Positions 8,773 through 16,965 of a stretch of DNA of 64,000 bases are shown here, in pieces (the first letter of the stretch is position 1; each line of letters starts with the position of its first letter). Source of the stretch: Pontibacillus salipaludis (GTDB lineage Bacteria > Bacillota > Bacilli > Bacillales > BH030062); NCBI RefSeq assembly GCF_014642405.1, contig NZ_BMIN01000007.1:62001-126000 (forward strand), in the 5' to 3' direction. A program made the translations under genes and the position numbers. Under the pieces are notes generated by a model. It was not told where the DNA came from. It did no database searches and worked only from the letters and a program-made list of their open reading frames with translations.

Positions 8773-9783
8773 TCATGTCTTCCGAATAAGAAGATATATA
8801 AAGTAAGGAGCTCCAATAAGAGCGGTCATAATACCTGCTGGAATTCCCTCAGGGTCCATCACATTTCGTCCTACTGTATCAGCAATTAACAAAAGGAGAC
8901 CTCCTAAGAGAATTGATATAGGGATGAAGCTTTGAGCTCTTGGGCCGATCAGAGCTTTTGCCAAATGAGGAGCCAATAGACCTATAAAGGCGATTCCACC
9001 CGTCACTGATACTGAAGCTGCCGCTAGAGCAACGGCTGCGATGAGAAGCGTAACGCGTTCTCTTTCAATGGATACCCCTGCTCCGATGGCAACAGGCTCA
9101 CTTAAGCTCAACAAATTCATCCGATTTGCCTTGTAAAGTGTATAAGGAATAAGGAGGATGAGCCACGGCAGTAAGGCCAGAACAAAAGGCCAGTCCGTTC
9201 CCCATATGTTTCCCGCTAACCAGTTAGCAATAAAATCAACTTTCTTACGTTCAGCAGAGGAAATAAGAATGATCATAGATCCTGATAAAGCCATGGCAAA
9301 TCCAATTCCGACAAGGACTAATCGAACGGGCTGGAAACCAACGTGCTTTTGATACGAGAAGAAATAAATAAGAGCAGATGTAACAATCGCACCTAGGAAA
9401 CCAACAGCCGGAATCATGTATACAAAAGTGTCTACTTGTACCGGAAAGAACAAGAAGTATACGGCGATCCCAAGCCCAGCACCTGCATTAATACCAATAA
9501 TGCCAGGGTCAGCGAGATCATTTCTCGTAATACTTTGTAAGATCGCACCCGACAGAGCAAGAGCCATTCCTGCCAACACGGTGATCACAATCCTTGGGAG
9601 TCTAACGGAGAATATCACAAACGATTCTTTAAAAGTCCCTTCCCCCATAAGTGTGGGAAGAATTCGATCAAAGGACACCGAAGAGTATCCAAGACCCGTT
9701 GCTACAAATGCTGTACCAATCATGAGAAACGTAAGGAAAGCTACTAATAGACGTTGTTTACGTACAAGTTTTGGATGAATCAT
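8773..9783 (-). CDS. Siderophore ABC transporter permease (FecCD family), second copy
   Basis: This encodes 336 residues with about nine to ten membrane segments. FecCD hallmarks are visible: RLPRIVITVLAGMALALSGAILQ near residue 63-85, and the C-terminal GLLAPHLAKALIGPRAQSFIP segment with the coupling motif contacted by the ATPase. It forms a membrane heterodimer with the permease encoded just upstream, whose stop overlaps its start (ATGA, 4 bp). It is last in the iron-uptake operon, transcribed from the Fur-controlled region near 12.6 kb. Confidence 0.93.
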   Translation of the reverse strand: MIHPKLVRKQRLLVAFLTFLMIGTAFVATGLGYSSVSFDRILPTLMGEGTFKESFVIFSVRLPRIVITVLAGMALALSGAILQSITRNDLADPGIIGINAGAGLGIAVYFLFFPVQVDTFVYMIPAVGFLGAIVTSALIYFFSYQKHVGFQPVRLVLVGIGFAMALSGSMIILISSAERKKVDFIANWLAGNIWGTDWPFVLALLPWLILLIPYTLYKANRMNLLSLSEPVAIGAGVSIERERVTLLIAAVALAAASVSVTGGIAFIGLLAPHLAKALIGPRAQSFIPISILLGGLLLLIADTVGRNVMDPEGIPAGIMTALIGAPYFIYLLIRKT

Positions 9784-10784
9784 GAGAAGACGCCCCCTCC
9801 CTTTTTCACAATATATAAGAAGAAAGGCAGTCCAAGCAGCGCAATAATAGCTGCTACAGGTGTTTCGTAAGGCGCGTTAATTGTTCTTCCTGCCGTATCC
9901 GCTACTAGCATAAACGCCGCCCCAATAAGAACCGATAATGGAATAATAAACCTATAATCTGTTCCTACCATCGCTCGGACGATATGTGGAATCATTAGTC
10001 CGATAAATACCATATTTCCAACTAACGCAACGGCTGATCCCGCTAGTATAATCACAACGGTAAATAAGGCTAATTTGATAAAGGTTACCTTCTGACCTAA
10101 GCCAACCGCTAGTTCTTCGTTTAGACTTAAAATGGTGAGCTGCTTCGATAAGATAAGAGCCACGAAAATTCCGATAACAATAATAGGGATAATCAGCTGA
10201 AGCTGACTCCAAGAGGTTCCCATTAAACCACCTGCAGTCCACATCGTAATATCTTTTGAAACGTGAAAATATAAGCCAATGAATTCTCCAATCGCTGTAA
10301 GGAAAGCCGACACCGCAGCTCCTGCTAACACGATTCGAAATGGAGAGAAGCCACCTCTTTTCATAGAGCCAATCCCCATAACGAGACCTGCACCAATCGC
10401 TGCACCGATAAAGCAAGCAATCGTGATCCAAATGTAATTTGCACCCGGTAGTAACGCAAGTGCAATCGCTAGTGCCATATTCGCGCCTGAGGTTAATCCA
10501 AGAAGACCTGGATCGGCAAGGGGGTTTTTGGTGAGTCCCTGCATAATCGCACCGGAAACAGCAAGTGCTGCCCCTACCACGATCGCGCCCACTTCACGCG
10601 GGATACGGATTTCCGACAAGAGAAGGGTTGCTTCATTTTCTCTATCTGTCATAAACGTCATCCATATGTCTTTAAAGGAAAGATCCGCTGCTCCTAAGCG
10701 CAAAGCGATCAGGAAGGAGAGAACACAAAGGATGCTTCCGACAGTGAGTTGAATAGGAAAGGATAGTTTTTTCATTCTCATCAT
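9780..10784 (-). CDS. Siderophore ABC transporter permease (FecCD family), first copy
   Basis: This encodes 334 residues with about ten membrane segments. RIPREVGAIVVGAALAVSGAIMQGLTKNPLADPGLLG is the typical FecCD segment, and the C-terminal FIGLMIPHIVRAMVG motif is the ATPase-coupling region. It partners with the downstream permease. A perfect hairpin with a T-tract separates it from the binding-protein gene upstream, which should lower its expression relative to the binding protein. The start ATG at 10784 has only a weak AGAAAG site; ATGs at 10781 and 10775 are alternatives. Confidence 0.93.
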   Translation of the reverse strand: MMRMKKLSFPIQLTVGSILCVLSFLIALRLGAADLSFKDIWMTFMTDRENEATLLLSEIRIPREVGAIVVGAALAVSGAIMQGLTKNPLADPGLLGLTSGANMALAIALALLPGANYIWITIACFIGAAIGAGLVMGIGSMKRGGFSPFRIVLAGAAVSAFLTAIGEFIGLYFHVSKDITMWTAGGLMGTSWSQLQLIIPIIVIGIFVALILSKQLTILSLNEELAVGLGQKVTFIKLALFTVVIILAGSAVALVGNMVFIGLMIPHIVRAMVGTDYRFIIPLSVLIGAAFMLVADTAGRTINAPYETPVAAIIALLGLPFFLYIVKKGGGVFS

Positions 10785-10811
10785 CTTTCTACAATAAATT
10801 GTTGGCTATGT

Positions 10812-10845
10812 AAAAAAAGAGGATCACTGGGTGATCCTCTTTTTT
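10812..10845 (-). terminator. Intra-operon attenuating hairpin after the binding-protein gene
   Basis: A perfect 12-bp stem (AAAGAGGATCAC with GTGATCCTCTTT), a three-base loop and flanking A/T tracts lie between the binding-protein gene and the first permease gene. This is a common device for making more binding protein than permease. Confidence 0.8.
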
Positions 10846-10847
10846 AA

Positions 10848-11777
10848 TTATTCACCTAGGAAGGCTTCTTTAAAGTAATCAAGCTGATAATCTAGCGTAT
10901 TTGGATCATTAAAGTAGAATTCTTTTGCATCTACTTCAAATACTTGATCGTTCTTTACAGCTGGAATGTTTTGATACGTTTTGGTTTCCTGGAATGAGTT
11001 GTCCTGGTCACTGTTCTTACTAAAGATTACATAATCTCCTGCGTACTCTGGAAGTACTTCAGGTGAGATCGCGTAGTAGCCTGGTTCAAGTGCCATTTCC
11101 TTAACTTTCTCAGGCATTTTCAGATCCATAGCTTGATAGAGAATTTCTGTACCGCGTCCCCAGTTATCTCCGAATACGTAGATTTGCTTGTCGAACTTCT
11201 CGATAACAGAAACCGTTGTGTCTTCGCCAATCTTATCCTTAATTTTCTCCCCTGCTTCCTGGGCGCGTTTCTCAAAATCTTCTACCCATTCACGAGCTTG
11301 TTCTTCTTTATTTACAAGTTTCCCAATCTCAATATGTTGCTCAAGATAATCCGCTTTTCCATACGTATATGTAACCGTCGGAGCGATTTCTTTTAACTTA
11401 TCAATATTCTTCGTTGTAGATAATCCAATAATAAGGTCAGGATCCATCTCAATAATTTTCTCTAGGTTATCAGCTGTTACAGCCTCCACCCCTTCTAGCT
11501 CATCCTGGAATCTTGGATTGTTCTTTGACCAAGAATCAACACCTACCATATTCACATCAAGGTTCATTAAGTTCCCTGCAAAAGAGGATAAAACGACAAC
11601 ACGTTCAGGATCTTTCGGAACTTCTACAGGTCCATTTTCCGATTCGTATGTAAAGGTTTCTGAACTTGCCTCCTCTTTCTTAGTTGTGTCTTCTTCTGTA
11701 TTCCCTCCTGCACTATTGGAGCAAGCACTAAGAACAAGCGCTAGCATAAGAAGCAGTGTGATTTGAATCTTCTTCAT
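10848..11777 (-). CDS. Siderophore-binding lipoprotein of ABC importer
   Basis: This encodes 309 residues. A lipoprotein signal peptide ends in LSAC with Cys19, so the mature protein is anchored to the outer face of the membrane. The rest is a class III periplasmic-binding fold: PERVVVLSSFAGNLMNLDV begins lobe one and PDLIIGLSTTKNIDKLKEIAPT is the typical second strand-helix. It delivers a ferric siderophore, perhaps hydroxamate or citrate type, to the two FecCD permeases. Its start overlaps the ATPase gene by 50 bp in another frame; the site GGGAG precedes it. Confidence 0.92.
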   Translation of the reverse strand: MKKIQITLLLMLALVLSACSNSAGGNTEEDTTKKEEASSETFTYESENGPVEVPKDPERVVVLSSFAGNLMNLDVNMVGVDSWSKNNPRFQDELEGVEAVTADNLEKIIEMDPDLIIGLSTTKNIDKLKEIAPTVTYTYGKADYLEQHIEIGKLVNKEEQAREWVEDFEKRAQEAGEKIKDKIGEDTTVSVIEKFDKQIYVFGDNWGRGTEILYQAMDLKMPEKVKEMALEPGYYAISPEVLPEYAGDYVIFSKNSDQDNSFQETKTYQNIPAVKNDQVFEVDAKEFYFNDPNTLDYQLDYFKEAFLGE

Positions 11778-12573
11778 TTTGTTGTTCTCCCTTCCATAAG
11801 TTGTATGTTACACACATTGGTTTATCTGTTCTCGGATCGCGCCCTATGTCTGCATCTATACTGAACACGTCTCTTAGGACGTCACGTTGAATGACGTCTT
11901 CCGGGCTCCCAGCCTTCACAATCTCTCCGTCTTTCATAGCCACTATGTAATCGGCAAAACGAGCGGCTTGATTCAAGTCATGAAGGACCATCACGATCGT
12001 CCGTCCTTCTTCTTGATTCAGCTTTTGCAACAGTTCAAGCACCTCAAGCTGGTGAGCCATATCAAGGTACGTTGTTGGCTCGTCGAGGAAAATCATATCC
12101 GTTTCCTGAGCGAGTGACATCGCAATCCAAACCCGTTGGCGCTGTCCACCTGATAAGGAATCAACTGCCTGGTATTTAAATTCCGTTGTGCCTGTTACAT
12201 CCAATGCCCACTCGATGACTTCCATATCTCGCTTCGTTAAACGACCGAATCCTTTCTGATAAGGAAATCGACCATAGGAAACAAGTTCACCAACCGTTAA
12301 CCCACTAGCTCCTTCAGGATTTTGAGGTAAAATAGCGAGCTTCCGAGCGAGTTCTTTCGTATTCTGTTGTGTAATGGATTCACCATCCAATATAATCGAA
12401 CCGGATTGATGGGAATGAATACGGGTCATCGCTTTTAAGAGCGTTGACTTCCCACAGCCATTCGAACCGATGATAGTGGTTATTTGTTGATCAGGGATCT
12501 CTACGTGTAAGTCCTTCACAATTGTTTTGTCCCCGTATCCTACATTTACGTTCTCAGTAAAAAGGCGAGTCAT
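11728..12573 (-). CDS. Siderophore ABC transporter ATPase (FecE/FhuC family)
   Basis: This encodes about 281 residues with a complete ATPase: Walker A GSNGCGKS (about 36-43), signature LSGGQRQR (about 140-147) and Walker B IFLDEP (about 161-166), then the H-loop in VMVLHDLNQAARFAD. It powers iron-siderophore uptake through the downstream permeases. The start ATG at 12573 follows GGGAGG; a longer upstream frame runs into the Fur box and is rejected. It is the first gene of the four-gene operon. Confidence 0.94.
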   Translation of the reverse strand: MTRLFTENVNVGYGDKTIVKDLHVEIPDQQITTIIGSNGCGKSTLLKAMTRIHSHQSGSIILDGESITQQNTKELARKLAILPQNPEGASGLTVGELVSYGRFPYQKGFGRLTKRDMEVIEWALDVTGTTEFKYQAVDSLSGGQRQRVWIAMSLAQETDMIFLDEPTTYLDMAHQLEVLELLQKLNQEEGRTIVMVLHDLNQAARFADYIVAMKDGEIVKAGSPEDVIQRDVLRDVFSIDADIGRDPRTDKPMCVTYNLWKGEQQNEEDSNHTASYASACS

Positions 12574-12610
12574 ATGGATCCTCCCGATTCGATATTGTGC
12601 ACATTTTATG

Positions 12611-12639
12611 TTGATAATGATTATCACTAGCAGTACAAT
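12611..12639 (+). promoter_or_regulatory. Promoter of the reductase gene, overlapping the Fur box
   Basis: TTGATA at 12611-12616, a 17-bp spacer and TACAAT at 12634-12639 make a good sigma-A promoter reading toward the reductase gene at 12708. The -35 element is inside the Fur box. Confidence 0.65.
12612..12626. promoter_or_regulatory. Fur box, perfect 7-1-7 palindrome
   Basis: TGATAATGATTATCA matches the Bacillus Fur 7-1-7 consensus without mismatch. It lies between the divergent siderophore-importer operon and the reductase gene, 38 bp upstream of the ATPase start, so both directions are likely repressed by Fur with iron. Confidence 0.92.
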
Positions 12640-12707
12640 GTAACTATAATGGGAATGAGAATCGATGTCAACTACAAGTTTGCTGATTGAATAAAGGAGT
12701 GGAACGA

Positions 12708-13754
12708 ATGCACAATGAAGAATGCTTTGACGTAACGATTATCGGCGGCGGACCTGCAGGCCTATACTCCGCGTTCTATAGTGGGTTGCGGGAACTGAAA
12801 ACGAAAATTATAGAATTCCAACCTCAACTTGGCGGGAAGGTTCACGTCTACCCTGAGAAAATTGTGTGGGACGTAGGAGGCTTGCTCCCGACTCCTGGCG
12901 AGAAACTGATTGAGAATCTGGTAGAGCAAGGACTCTCTTTTGATCCGGAAGTTGTATTAGGAGAAAAAGTAGAATCGGTACAGAAAAACGAGGAAGGTAT
13001 CTTTGAACTAACCGTTTCTTCTGGAGTCGTTCATTATTCTAAAACGGTCATCATTGCGGTAGGCAGTGGGATTTTACAGCCTCAAAAACTTCAGATTGAA
13101 GGTGCTGAACGATTTGAAGTATCAAACCTTCACTACACTATCCAGTCATTAAAAGAATTTAAAGGTAAAACCGTTCTTATATCAGGCGGCGGTAATTCAG
13201 CCATCGATTGGGCGAACGAACTGACTCCAATTGCTGAGAAGGTGTACGTATCTTACCGCAAAGGAGAACTAAAAGGACACGAGGCCCAAGTATCTCAACT
13301 GCTTGAAAGTTCAGCAACTTGTTTGTTACATACAGAGATTACGAAACTATGTACAGATGATGGACATCACATAGAAACCGTCGAGCTCCTCGACCATAAA
13401 AATGGTGAGTCAGTCTCAGTTGATGTAGATGAAGTTCTGATCAATCATGGCTTCGACCAGGATGCATCTCTTCTCGATCATAGTCCTCTCCCTGTTGAGC
13501 GGAAAGGTCATTATTTTATTGCAGGGAATGAAAACAGTGAGTCTTCAATACCTGGGATGTATGCTGCTGGTGATATTTTGGCTCACGAAGGGAAATTGAA
13601 TCTCATTGCCGGTGCCTTCCAGGATGCTGCAAATGCTGTGAATAAAGCGAAGCAATACATTGAACCAGACGCAACGGCTAAAGCGATGGTTTCTTCTCAT
13701 AATGCGATTTTTAAGGAAAAGAACAAGGATATTGTGGAGAGTCTTGTGAGGTAG
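12708..13754 (+). CDS. Ferredoxin/flavodoxin-NADP reductase, thioredoxin-reductase-like (YcgT/YumC type)
   Basis: This encodes about 348 residues with two nucleotide-binding folds: the FAD site GGGPAGL (about 13-19) and an NAD(P)H site GGGNSAID (about 165-172). The CxxC pair of true thioredoxin reductases is absent between them, as in the type-2 ferredoxin-NADP reductases of Bacillus (YumC, and its iron-regulated paralogue YcgT). A second FAD-contact segment, MYAAGDILAHEGKLNLIAGAFQDAANA, lies near the C-terminus. The start at 12708 follows AAAGGAGTGG. Its Fur-box promoter and divergence from a siderophore importer suggest it supplies electrons for reductive iron release; that role is inferred. 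Confidence 0.88.
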   Translation: MHNEECFDVTIIGGGPAGLYSAFYSGLRELKTKIIEFQPQLGGKVHVYPEKIVWDVGGLLPTPGEKLIENLVEQGLSFDPEVVLGEKVESVQKNEEGIFELTVSSGVVHYSKTVIIAVGSGILQPQKLQIEGAERFEVSNLHYTIQSLKEFKGKTVLISGGGNSAIDWANELTPIAEKVYVSYRKGELKGHEAQVSQLLESSATCLLHTEITKLCTDDGHHIETVELLDHKNGESVSVDVDEVLINHGFDQDASLLDHSPLPVERKGHYFIAGNENSESSIPGMYAAGDILAHEGKLNLIAGAFQDAANAVNKAKQYIEPDATAKAMVSSHNAIFKEKNKDIVESLVR

Positions 13755-13787
13755 CTCTGTGAACCTTCTTATAAGACCTGGCCGTAT

Positions 13788-14292
13788 TAGTGGAGTGGCC
13801 TTGGCCCTGCTTCGCTGCCGAGCTAGCGGCTCAAGTTGTAATTTTATGACCTAAGTCCGTGCCACATTGGCGGAAGAGCGGCTCAAGTTACGAGTTTATG
13901 GCTCAAGTCCGTCCATACCGGCGGACGAGCGGCTCAAGTTACGAGTTTCTGACTCAAGTCCAGTCCATACCGGCGGACGAGCGGCTCAAGTTACGAGTTT
14001 CTGACTCAAGTCCGTCCATACCGGCGGACGAGCGGCTCAAGTTACGAGTTTCTGACTCAAGTCCAGTCCATTGTGGCTCTACTTTTTAAGAAAACGACTC
14101 ATGTTTGATTTTTTACGACTCAAGATAACCATTTCTGGCTCATGTCACACTTCACTGGCTCATGATTCTCTATACTGGCTCTTGTTTTCGCAAATCCGGT
14201 TCAAGCAAGTGCCATGACGCTGACAAGTGGCTCAAGTTTAGGGTTTCCGACTCGAGTTCTCCTCCATGCCCCGAACAAGTGACACAAGCTCC
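13788..14292. repeat. Degenerate CTCAAGT phrase-repeat region
   Basis: The words GGCTCAAGT, GACTCAAGT and variants (CTCATGT, CTCGAGT, TTCAAGC) recur about every 20-30 bp through the whole 500-bp gap between the reductase and Nudix genes. The middle is a clean tandem array; the flanks are diverged. Short frames here (13859-14089, 14162-14377) simply translate the repeat and are not counted as genes. Confidence 0.85.
13825..14075 (+). repeat. Tandem repeat, 51-52 bp unit, about five copies
   Basis: Units start with AGCGGCTCAAGTT at 13825, 13877, 13928, 13980 and 14031. Unit lengths are 52, 51, 52 and 51 bp; the difference is a GTCC/GTCCAG variation that alternates between neighbouring units. 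Each unit holds two CTCAAGT words. The first copy is the most diverged. Confidence 0.95.
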
Positions 14293-14303
14293 AACAAGTC
14301 CAA

Positions 14304-14335
14304 CAAAAAAGACCCGGCCGCAAAGCCAGGTCTTA
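14304..14335 (-). terminator. Intrinsic terminator of the Nudix gene
   Basis: AAGACCCGGC pairs with GCCAGGTCTT (one mismatch), preceded on the plus strand by six A, which are the T-tract for the minus-strand transcript. Confidence 0.75.
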
Positions 14336-14950
14336 TCGAATCATATGGATGAACGAACGGAGTACACGGGCGGTTAACCCCCAGATGATCCGTTCGTTAT
14401 ACTGATAGAAATATTCTTCATACTTCCGGGCTTGCCATTCGTAATCTTCCCCATTACTAATTAAGTGATAAGGGAAGTCTGGGTCAGGTTTGATCTCCAT
14501 TTGGACATGATGGACAGTCGGTTCATGCTCTAAAAAGTATTGAAGAGGTACGGTAAATACTTCGGCTACTTCATCTGGATTGGGTTTTAGCTCTTTTTCT
14601 TCACAGTGTAGCAAGCCAACATACGCTTCAATCTTCATACCAAATGGCGAGATCATTTGACCAAAGGAATAGACATCGCTCATCGCACCAGGACGAACGC
14701 CGAGTTCCTCGGATGCCTCTCGTACTGCTGTATGCATTGGACCTTCATCGTCACGATCCATTTTTCCTCCAGGGAAACAAACTTCACCAGGCTGCCGTCT
14801 CATCGTATGAGAACGTACTTCAAACATAAGGTGGAGTTCATTTTCTTTTTCTATAATCGGTAAAAACAATGAATACTTTTTCATTGATTCTTCCCCGATA
14901 ATAGCTGGGGTGTGTTTCTCTAATTTGTCTTGTATGGCTTTCAGGTTCAT
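14333..14950 (-). CDS. Nudix hydrolase, probable CoA pyrophosphatase
   Basis: This encodes 205 residues. The segment RSHTMRRQPGEVCFPGGKMD (about 46-65), immediately before the Nudix box GGKMDRDDEGPMHTAVREAS (start about 61, catalytic REASEEL about 77-83), is the UPF0035 signature of the NudL/CoA-diphosphatase subfamily (YeaB of Bacillus subtilis). It should split CoA or its oxidised form to 3',5'-ADP and phosphopantetheine with Mg or Mn. The start ATG follows AAAGGGGAG. It is a single gene ending at a terminator. Confidence 0.85.
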   Translation of the reverse strand: MNLKAIQDKLEKHTPAIIGEESMKKYSLFLPIIEKENELHLMFEVRSHTMRRQPGEVCFPGGKMDRDDEGPMHTAVREASEELGVRPGAMSDVYSFGQMISPFGMKIEAYVGLLHCEEKELKPNPDEVAEVFTVPLQYFLEHEPTVHHVQMEIKPDPDFPYHLISNGEDYEWQARKYEEYFYQYNERIIWGLTARVLRSFIHMIR

Positions 14951-15021
14951 GAATTCTCCCCTTTCCTTACACTTTTACTATATCAGGTTTCAATGGATTC
15001 CCCATTCTTTACGCTTAAAGC

Positions 15022-15054
15022 AAAAGGTGAAAGCCAATAGGGCTTTCACCTTTT
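15022..15054. terminator. Intrinsic terminator of small membrane protein gene
   Basis: AAAAGGTGAAAGCC and GGCTTTCACCTTTT form a perfect 14-bp stem with a five-base loop, located at the end of the minus-strand gene that begins at 15301. Confidence 0.88.
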
Positions 15055-15301
15055 ATAAAGCAATTACGACAACAAAGGTAGCCGCTACAAGTCCAAGAAT
15101 AGTCCCCGTTACTTTCCTTCCACCGCTTCCCTTAAAGAAGCTTGCCACTAGTACGAAGTAAAGAATAGTTGCTGCAGCACTAAATATCAATCCTTCAACG
15201 ATATAATGCGTCTTGTAATGAGAGTAGTAAGCTACAAAATAAAGTACCCACGAAACGATGGCAACGCCACCAATCATATACAGAAAATTACGATCCTTCA
15301 T
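15053..15301 (-). CDS. Small integral membrane protein, unknown function
   Basis: This encodes about 82 residues with three predicted membrane segments (about residues 5-22, 32-50 and 60-80), basic loops and no catalytic motif. The start at 15301 follows TGAGG at good spacing; an ATG at 15316 would add five residues but has a poorer site. It stands alone between a Nudix gene and two other small membrane-protein genes on the same strand, and ends on a strong terminator. The family is not recognised. Confidence 0.6.
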   Translation of the reverse strand: MKDRNFLYMIGGVAIVSWVLYFVAYYSHYKTHYIVEGLIFSAAATILYFVLVASFFKGSGGRKVTGTILGLVAATFVVVIAL

Positions 15302-15429
15302 GATAAATTTCCTCATTTCTTCTCTTGGTTACTTCCGTTATTTTACCCATTTTCGTCACGAATGTCCATTCTCGTTCGTTTATGAAGAATCCTTATTCTG
15401 TCTTTCCTCAAGCTTAGTCGTAATATAAG

Positions 15430-15789
15430 CTACATCTTAGAGATCCCATGAATAAAGTATGTAAATAAAATACTGAGCGTCGAAAAGCAACTAAGCCCAA
15501 TAGCCACAAACCGATTGTGATTCACTTCTCGAATAGCACTTAGGTTCCCGAGTATACCTAAAGTAAAACTGATCGGAAGAATAAAATCCTCAGCTACTTG
15601 TTCAGGGAGGTATGGGTATCTATTTATAAAGAATAAAACCCAATGTACCCCTAAAAAACAACAGACTAACAGCGTCAACTTCATCGGGAAATGTCCAAAT
15701 CCTCTTTCTTGAATCGTCTCTAAAAGCATATTAAAAATAAATATAGAAATCACAATGAGTATTATAAGGAACAAAATCGAGAGGCTCAA
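15430..15789 (-). CDS. Small integral membrane protein, unknown function
   Basis: This encodes 119 residues with four hydrophobic segments (about 1-20, 35-52, 68-84 and 95-115). The start is TTG at 15789, supported by AAGGAGTG seven to ten bases upstream. It lies 36 bp downstream of another small membrane-protein gene on the same strand and is probably co-transcribed with it. No family was recognised and no charged residues suggest transport of a particular ion. Confidence 0.6.
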   Translation of the reverse strand: MSLSILFLIILIVISIFIFNMLLETIQERGFGHFPMKLTLLVCCFLGVHWVLFFINRYPYLPEQVAEDFILPISFTLGILGNLSAIREVNHNRFVAIGLSCFSTLSILFTYFIHGISKM

Positions 15790-15825
15790 GTGAAGACACT
15801 CCTTCCTCTATTTGCATTTCAAAAG

Positions 15826-16080
15826 CTATGGCATCGACGTAACAGCTCCATAGATAAAGATGGTTGCCACTACTAAGAACACCATAAAGAAATTCGATCC
15901 ACGTAAAAGCAAACCTATTTTAATTTCTGTTCCTATCCTTTGCTGAACAATAAATCCCGCTACGATTGAAAGTGACCAACTCACAATACCCCACGCGGTA
16001 TGAAAGATGATCGAATCCATTATCCAGCCAATAAAATAAGCGATATGTAACAAAATAAGCAACACAGCAACCCTTACCAT
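15826..16080 (-). CDS. Small integral membrane protein, unknown function
   Basis: This encodes 84 residues with three membrane segments (about 1-22, 28-45 and 58-80). AAAGGTGGTG precedes the ATG. It diverges from the DUF2975/XRE pair and is followed closely by a second small membrane-protein gene in the same direction, suggesting a two-gene unit. No motif identifies a function. Confidence 0.6.
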   Translation of the reverse strand: MVRVAVLLILLHIAYFIGWIMDSIIFHTAWGIVSWSLSIVAGFIVQQRIGTEIKIGLLLRGSNFFMVFLVVATIFIYGAVTSMP

Positions 16081-16160
16081 AGCAGCACCACCTTTTTACT
16101 TATATACCTTTATCCAACCACTTTATTTCAACCCTTTTCTTTATTATAATTTGATACTTA

Positions 16161-16193
16161 TTTATTGTAAATCAATAAACTAAATATTATAAT
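16161..16193 (+). promoter_or_regulatory. Promoter with operator-like palindrome for the DUF2975/XRE operon
   Basis: TTGTAA (16165-16170), a 17-bp spacer and TATAAT (16188-16193) form a sigma-A promoter 31 bp before the DUF2975 start. The palindrome TTTATTGTAAATCAATAAA (16161-16179) covers the -35 element, a natural site for autoregulation by the XRE protein encoded second in the operon. Confidence 0.65.
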
Positions 16194-16223
16194 GAGGACA
16201 TCATACATAAAACGAGGTGCATT

Positions 16224-16700
16224 ATGAAACGAGGAACGACAGTATTTTTAAAAGTGTCCCTTATCTTGTTTGGAATCATTGTAGTTTCTTTAAGTTTATT
16301 CGCTCTTCCCCGGTTAGCTTCATATGCAGCACAATCTTATCCGGAGTTCAGCCATTTGCAGTATCCTGTATTAGTAGGGATAAATTTAACGGTTGTTCCC
16401 TTTTTAATGGCTCTTTATCAGGCATATCAACTTTTACAACTAATTGAAGAGAAAACAGCTTTCTCAAAGCGAGCTGTTGAATTACTTCGGAAGATTAAAT
16501 ACGATGCCCTAATTATTTTAGGAATGTATATTGTAGGAATGGTTATACTCATCACTCAAAGCGCTCTACAACCTGGAATTATCTTGATGTGGCTTGCCAT
16601 AATCTTTGCCTGCCTCATTATTTCTGTCTTCTCCACCGTCTTACAAGAATTGCTACAAAGTGCTGTAGATATAAAATCAGAAAACGACCTAACAGTTTGA
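16224..16700 (+). CDS. DUF2975 membrane protein
   Basis: This encodes 158 residues with four membrane segments: about 8-28, 47-66, 91-110 and 118-140. The layout and the central ...YQAYQLLQLIEEKTAFSKRAVELLRKIKYDA loop match DUF2975, in which a helix with conserved charged residues separates segments two and three. It is followed 11 bp later by a small XRE regulator. This pair is conserved in Firmicutes, sometimes proposed to be a membrane sensor with its own regulator. The molecular function is unknown. Confidence 0.82.
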   Translation: MKRGTTVFLKVSLILFGIIVVSLSLFALPRLASYAAQSYPEFSHLQYPVLVGINLTVVPFLMALYQAYQLLQLIEEKTAFSKRAVELLRKIKYDALIILGMYIVGMVILITQSALQPGIILMWLAIIFACLIISVFSTVLQELLQSAVDIKSENDLTV

Positions 16701-16711
16701 GGTGAAATGAC

Positions 16712-16927
16712 ATGGCGATTATTATTAACATCGATGTGATGCTAGCGAAGCGAAAGATGAGTGTAACGGAACTCTCTGAACGGGTCGGAATCACAATGGC
16801 GAATATGTCCATTTTAAAGAACGGGAAGGCCAAGGCTATACGCGTAACAACGCTTGATGCGATTTGTAAAGCACTTGATTGTCAGCCTGGTGACATTTTG
16901 GAGTACCAAGAAGATGAAGCGGAATAA
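16712..16927 (+). CDS. XRE-family regulator (YozG-like)
   Basis: This encodes 71 residues that are essentially a single Cro/C1 HTH: MLAKRKMSVTELSERVGITMANMSILKNGK, with a C-terminal helix ending KALDCQPGDILEYQEDE. It is the small single-domain type that accompanies DUF2975 proteins. It is probably an autorepressor acting at the palindrome over the -35 box upstream of the pair. TTGAGGTGAAATGAC supplies the ribosome site. A terminator follows. Confidence 0.88.
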   Translation: MAIIINIDVMLAKRKMSVTELSERVGITMANMSILKNGKAKAIRVTTLDAICKALDCQPGDILEYQEDEAE

Positions 16928-16930
16928 AAC

Positions 16931-16960
16931 AAGAGCCACTCGCTATACGAGTGGCTCTTT
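16931..16960. terminator. Bidirectional intrinsic terminator
   Basis: AAGAGCCACTCG and CGAGTGGCTCTT form a perfect 12-bp stem between the XRE gene and the convergent Nudix gene. Confidence 0.88.
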
Positions 16961-16965
16961 CTAAC

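Noticed and set aside
9952-10431. 159-codon minus-strand frame
   Set aside because: Out-of-frame shadow within the FecCD permease gene; composition (many Arg, Tyr, Trp, Cys) is unlike a real protein.
13825-14075. CRISPR-like regular repeats
   Set aside because: Whole 51-52-bp units are near-identical, with no unique spacers and no cas genes; this is a plain tandem repeat.
13859-14377. Two short plus-strand frames (76 and 71 codons) with repeating SSYEF/LKLRVSD text
   Set aside because: They are translations of the CTCAAGT tandem repeat; no ribosome site, and codon pattern simply follows the DNA repeat.
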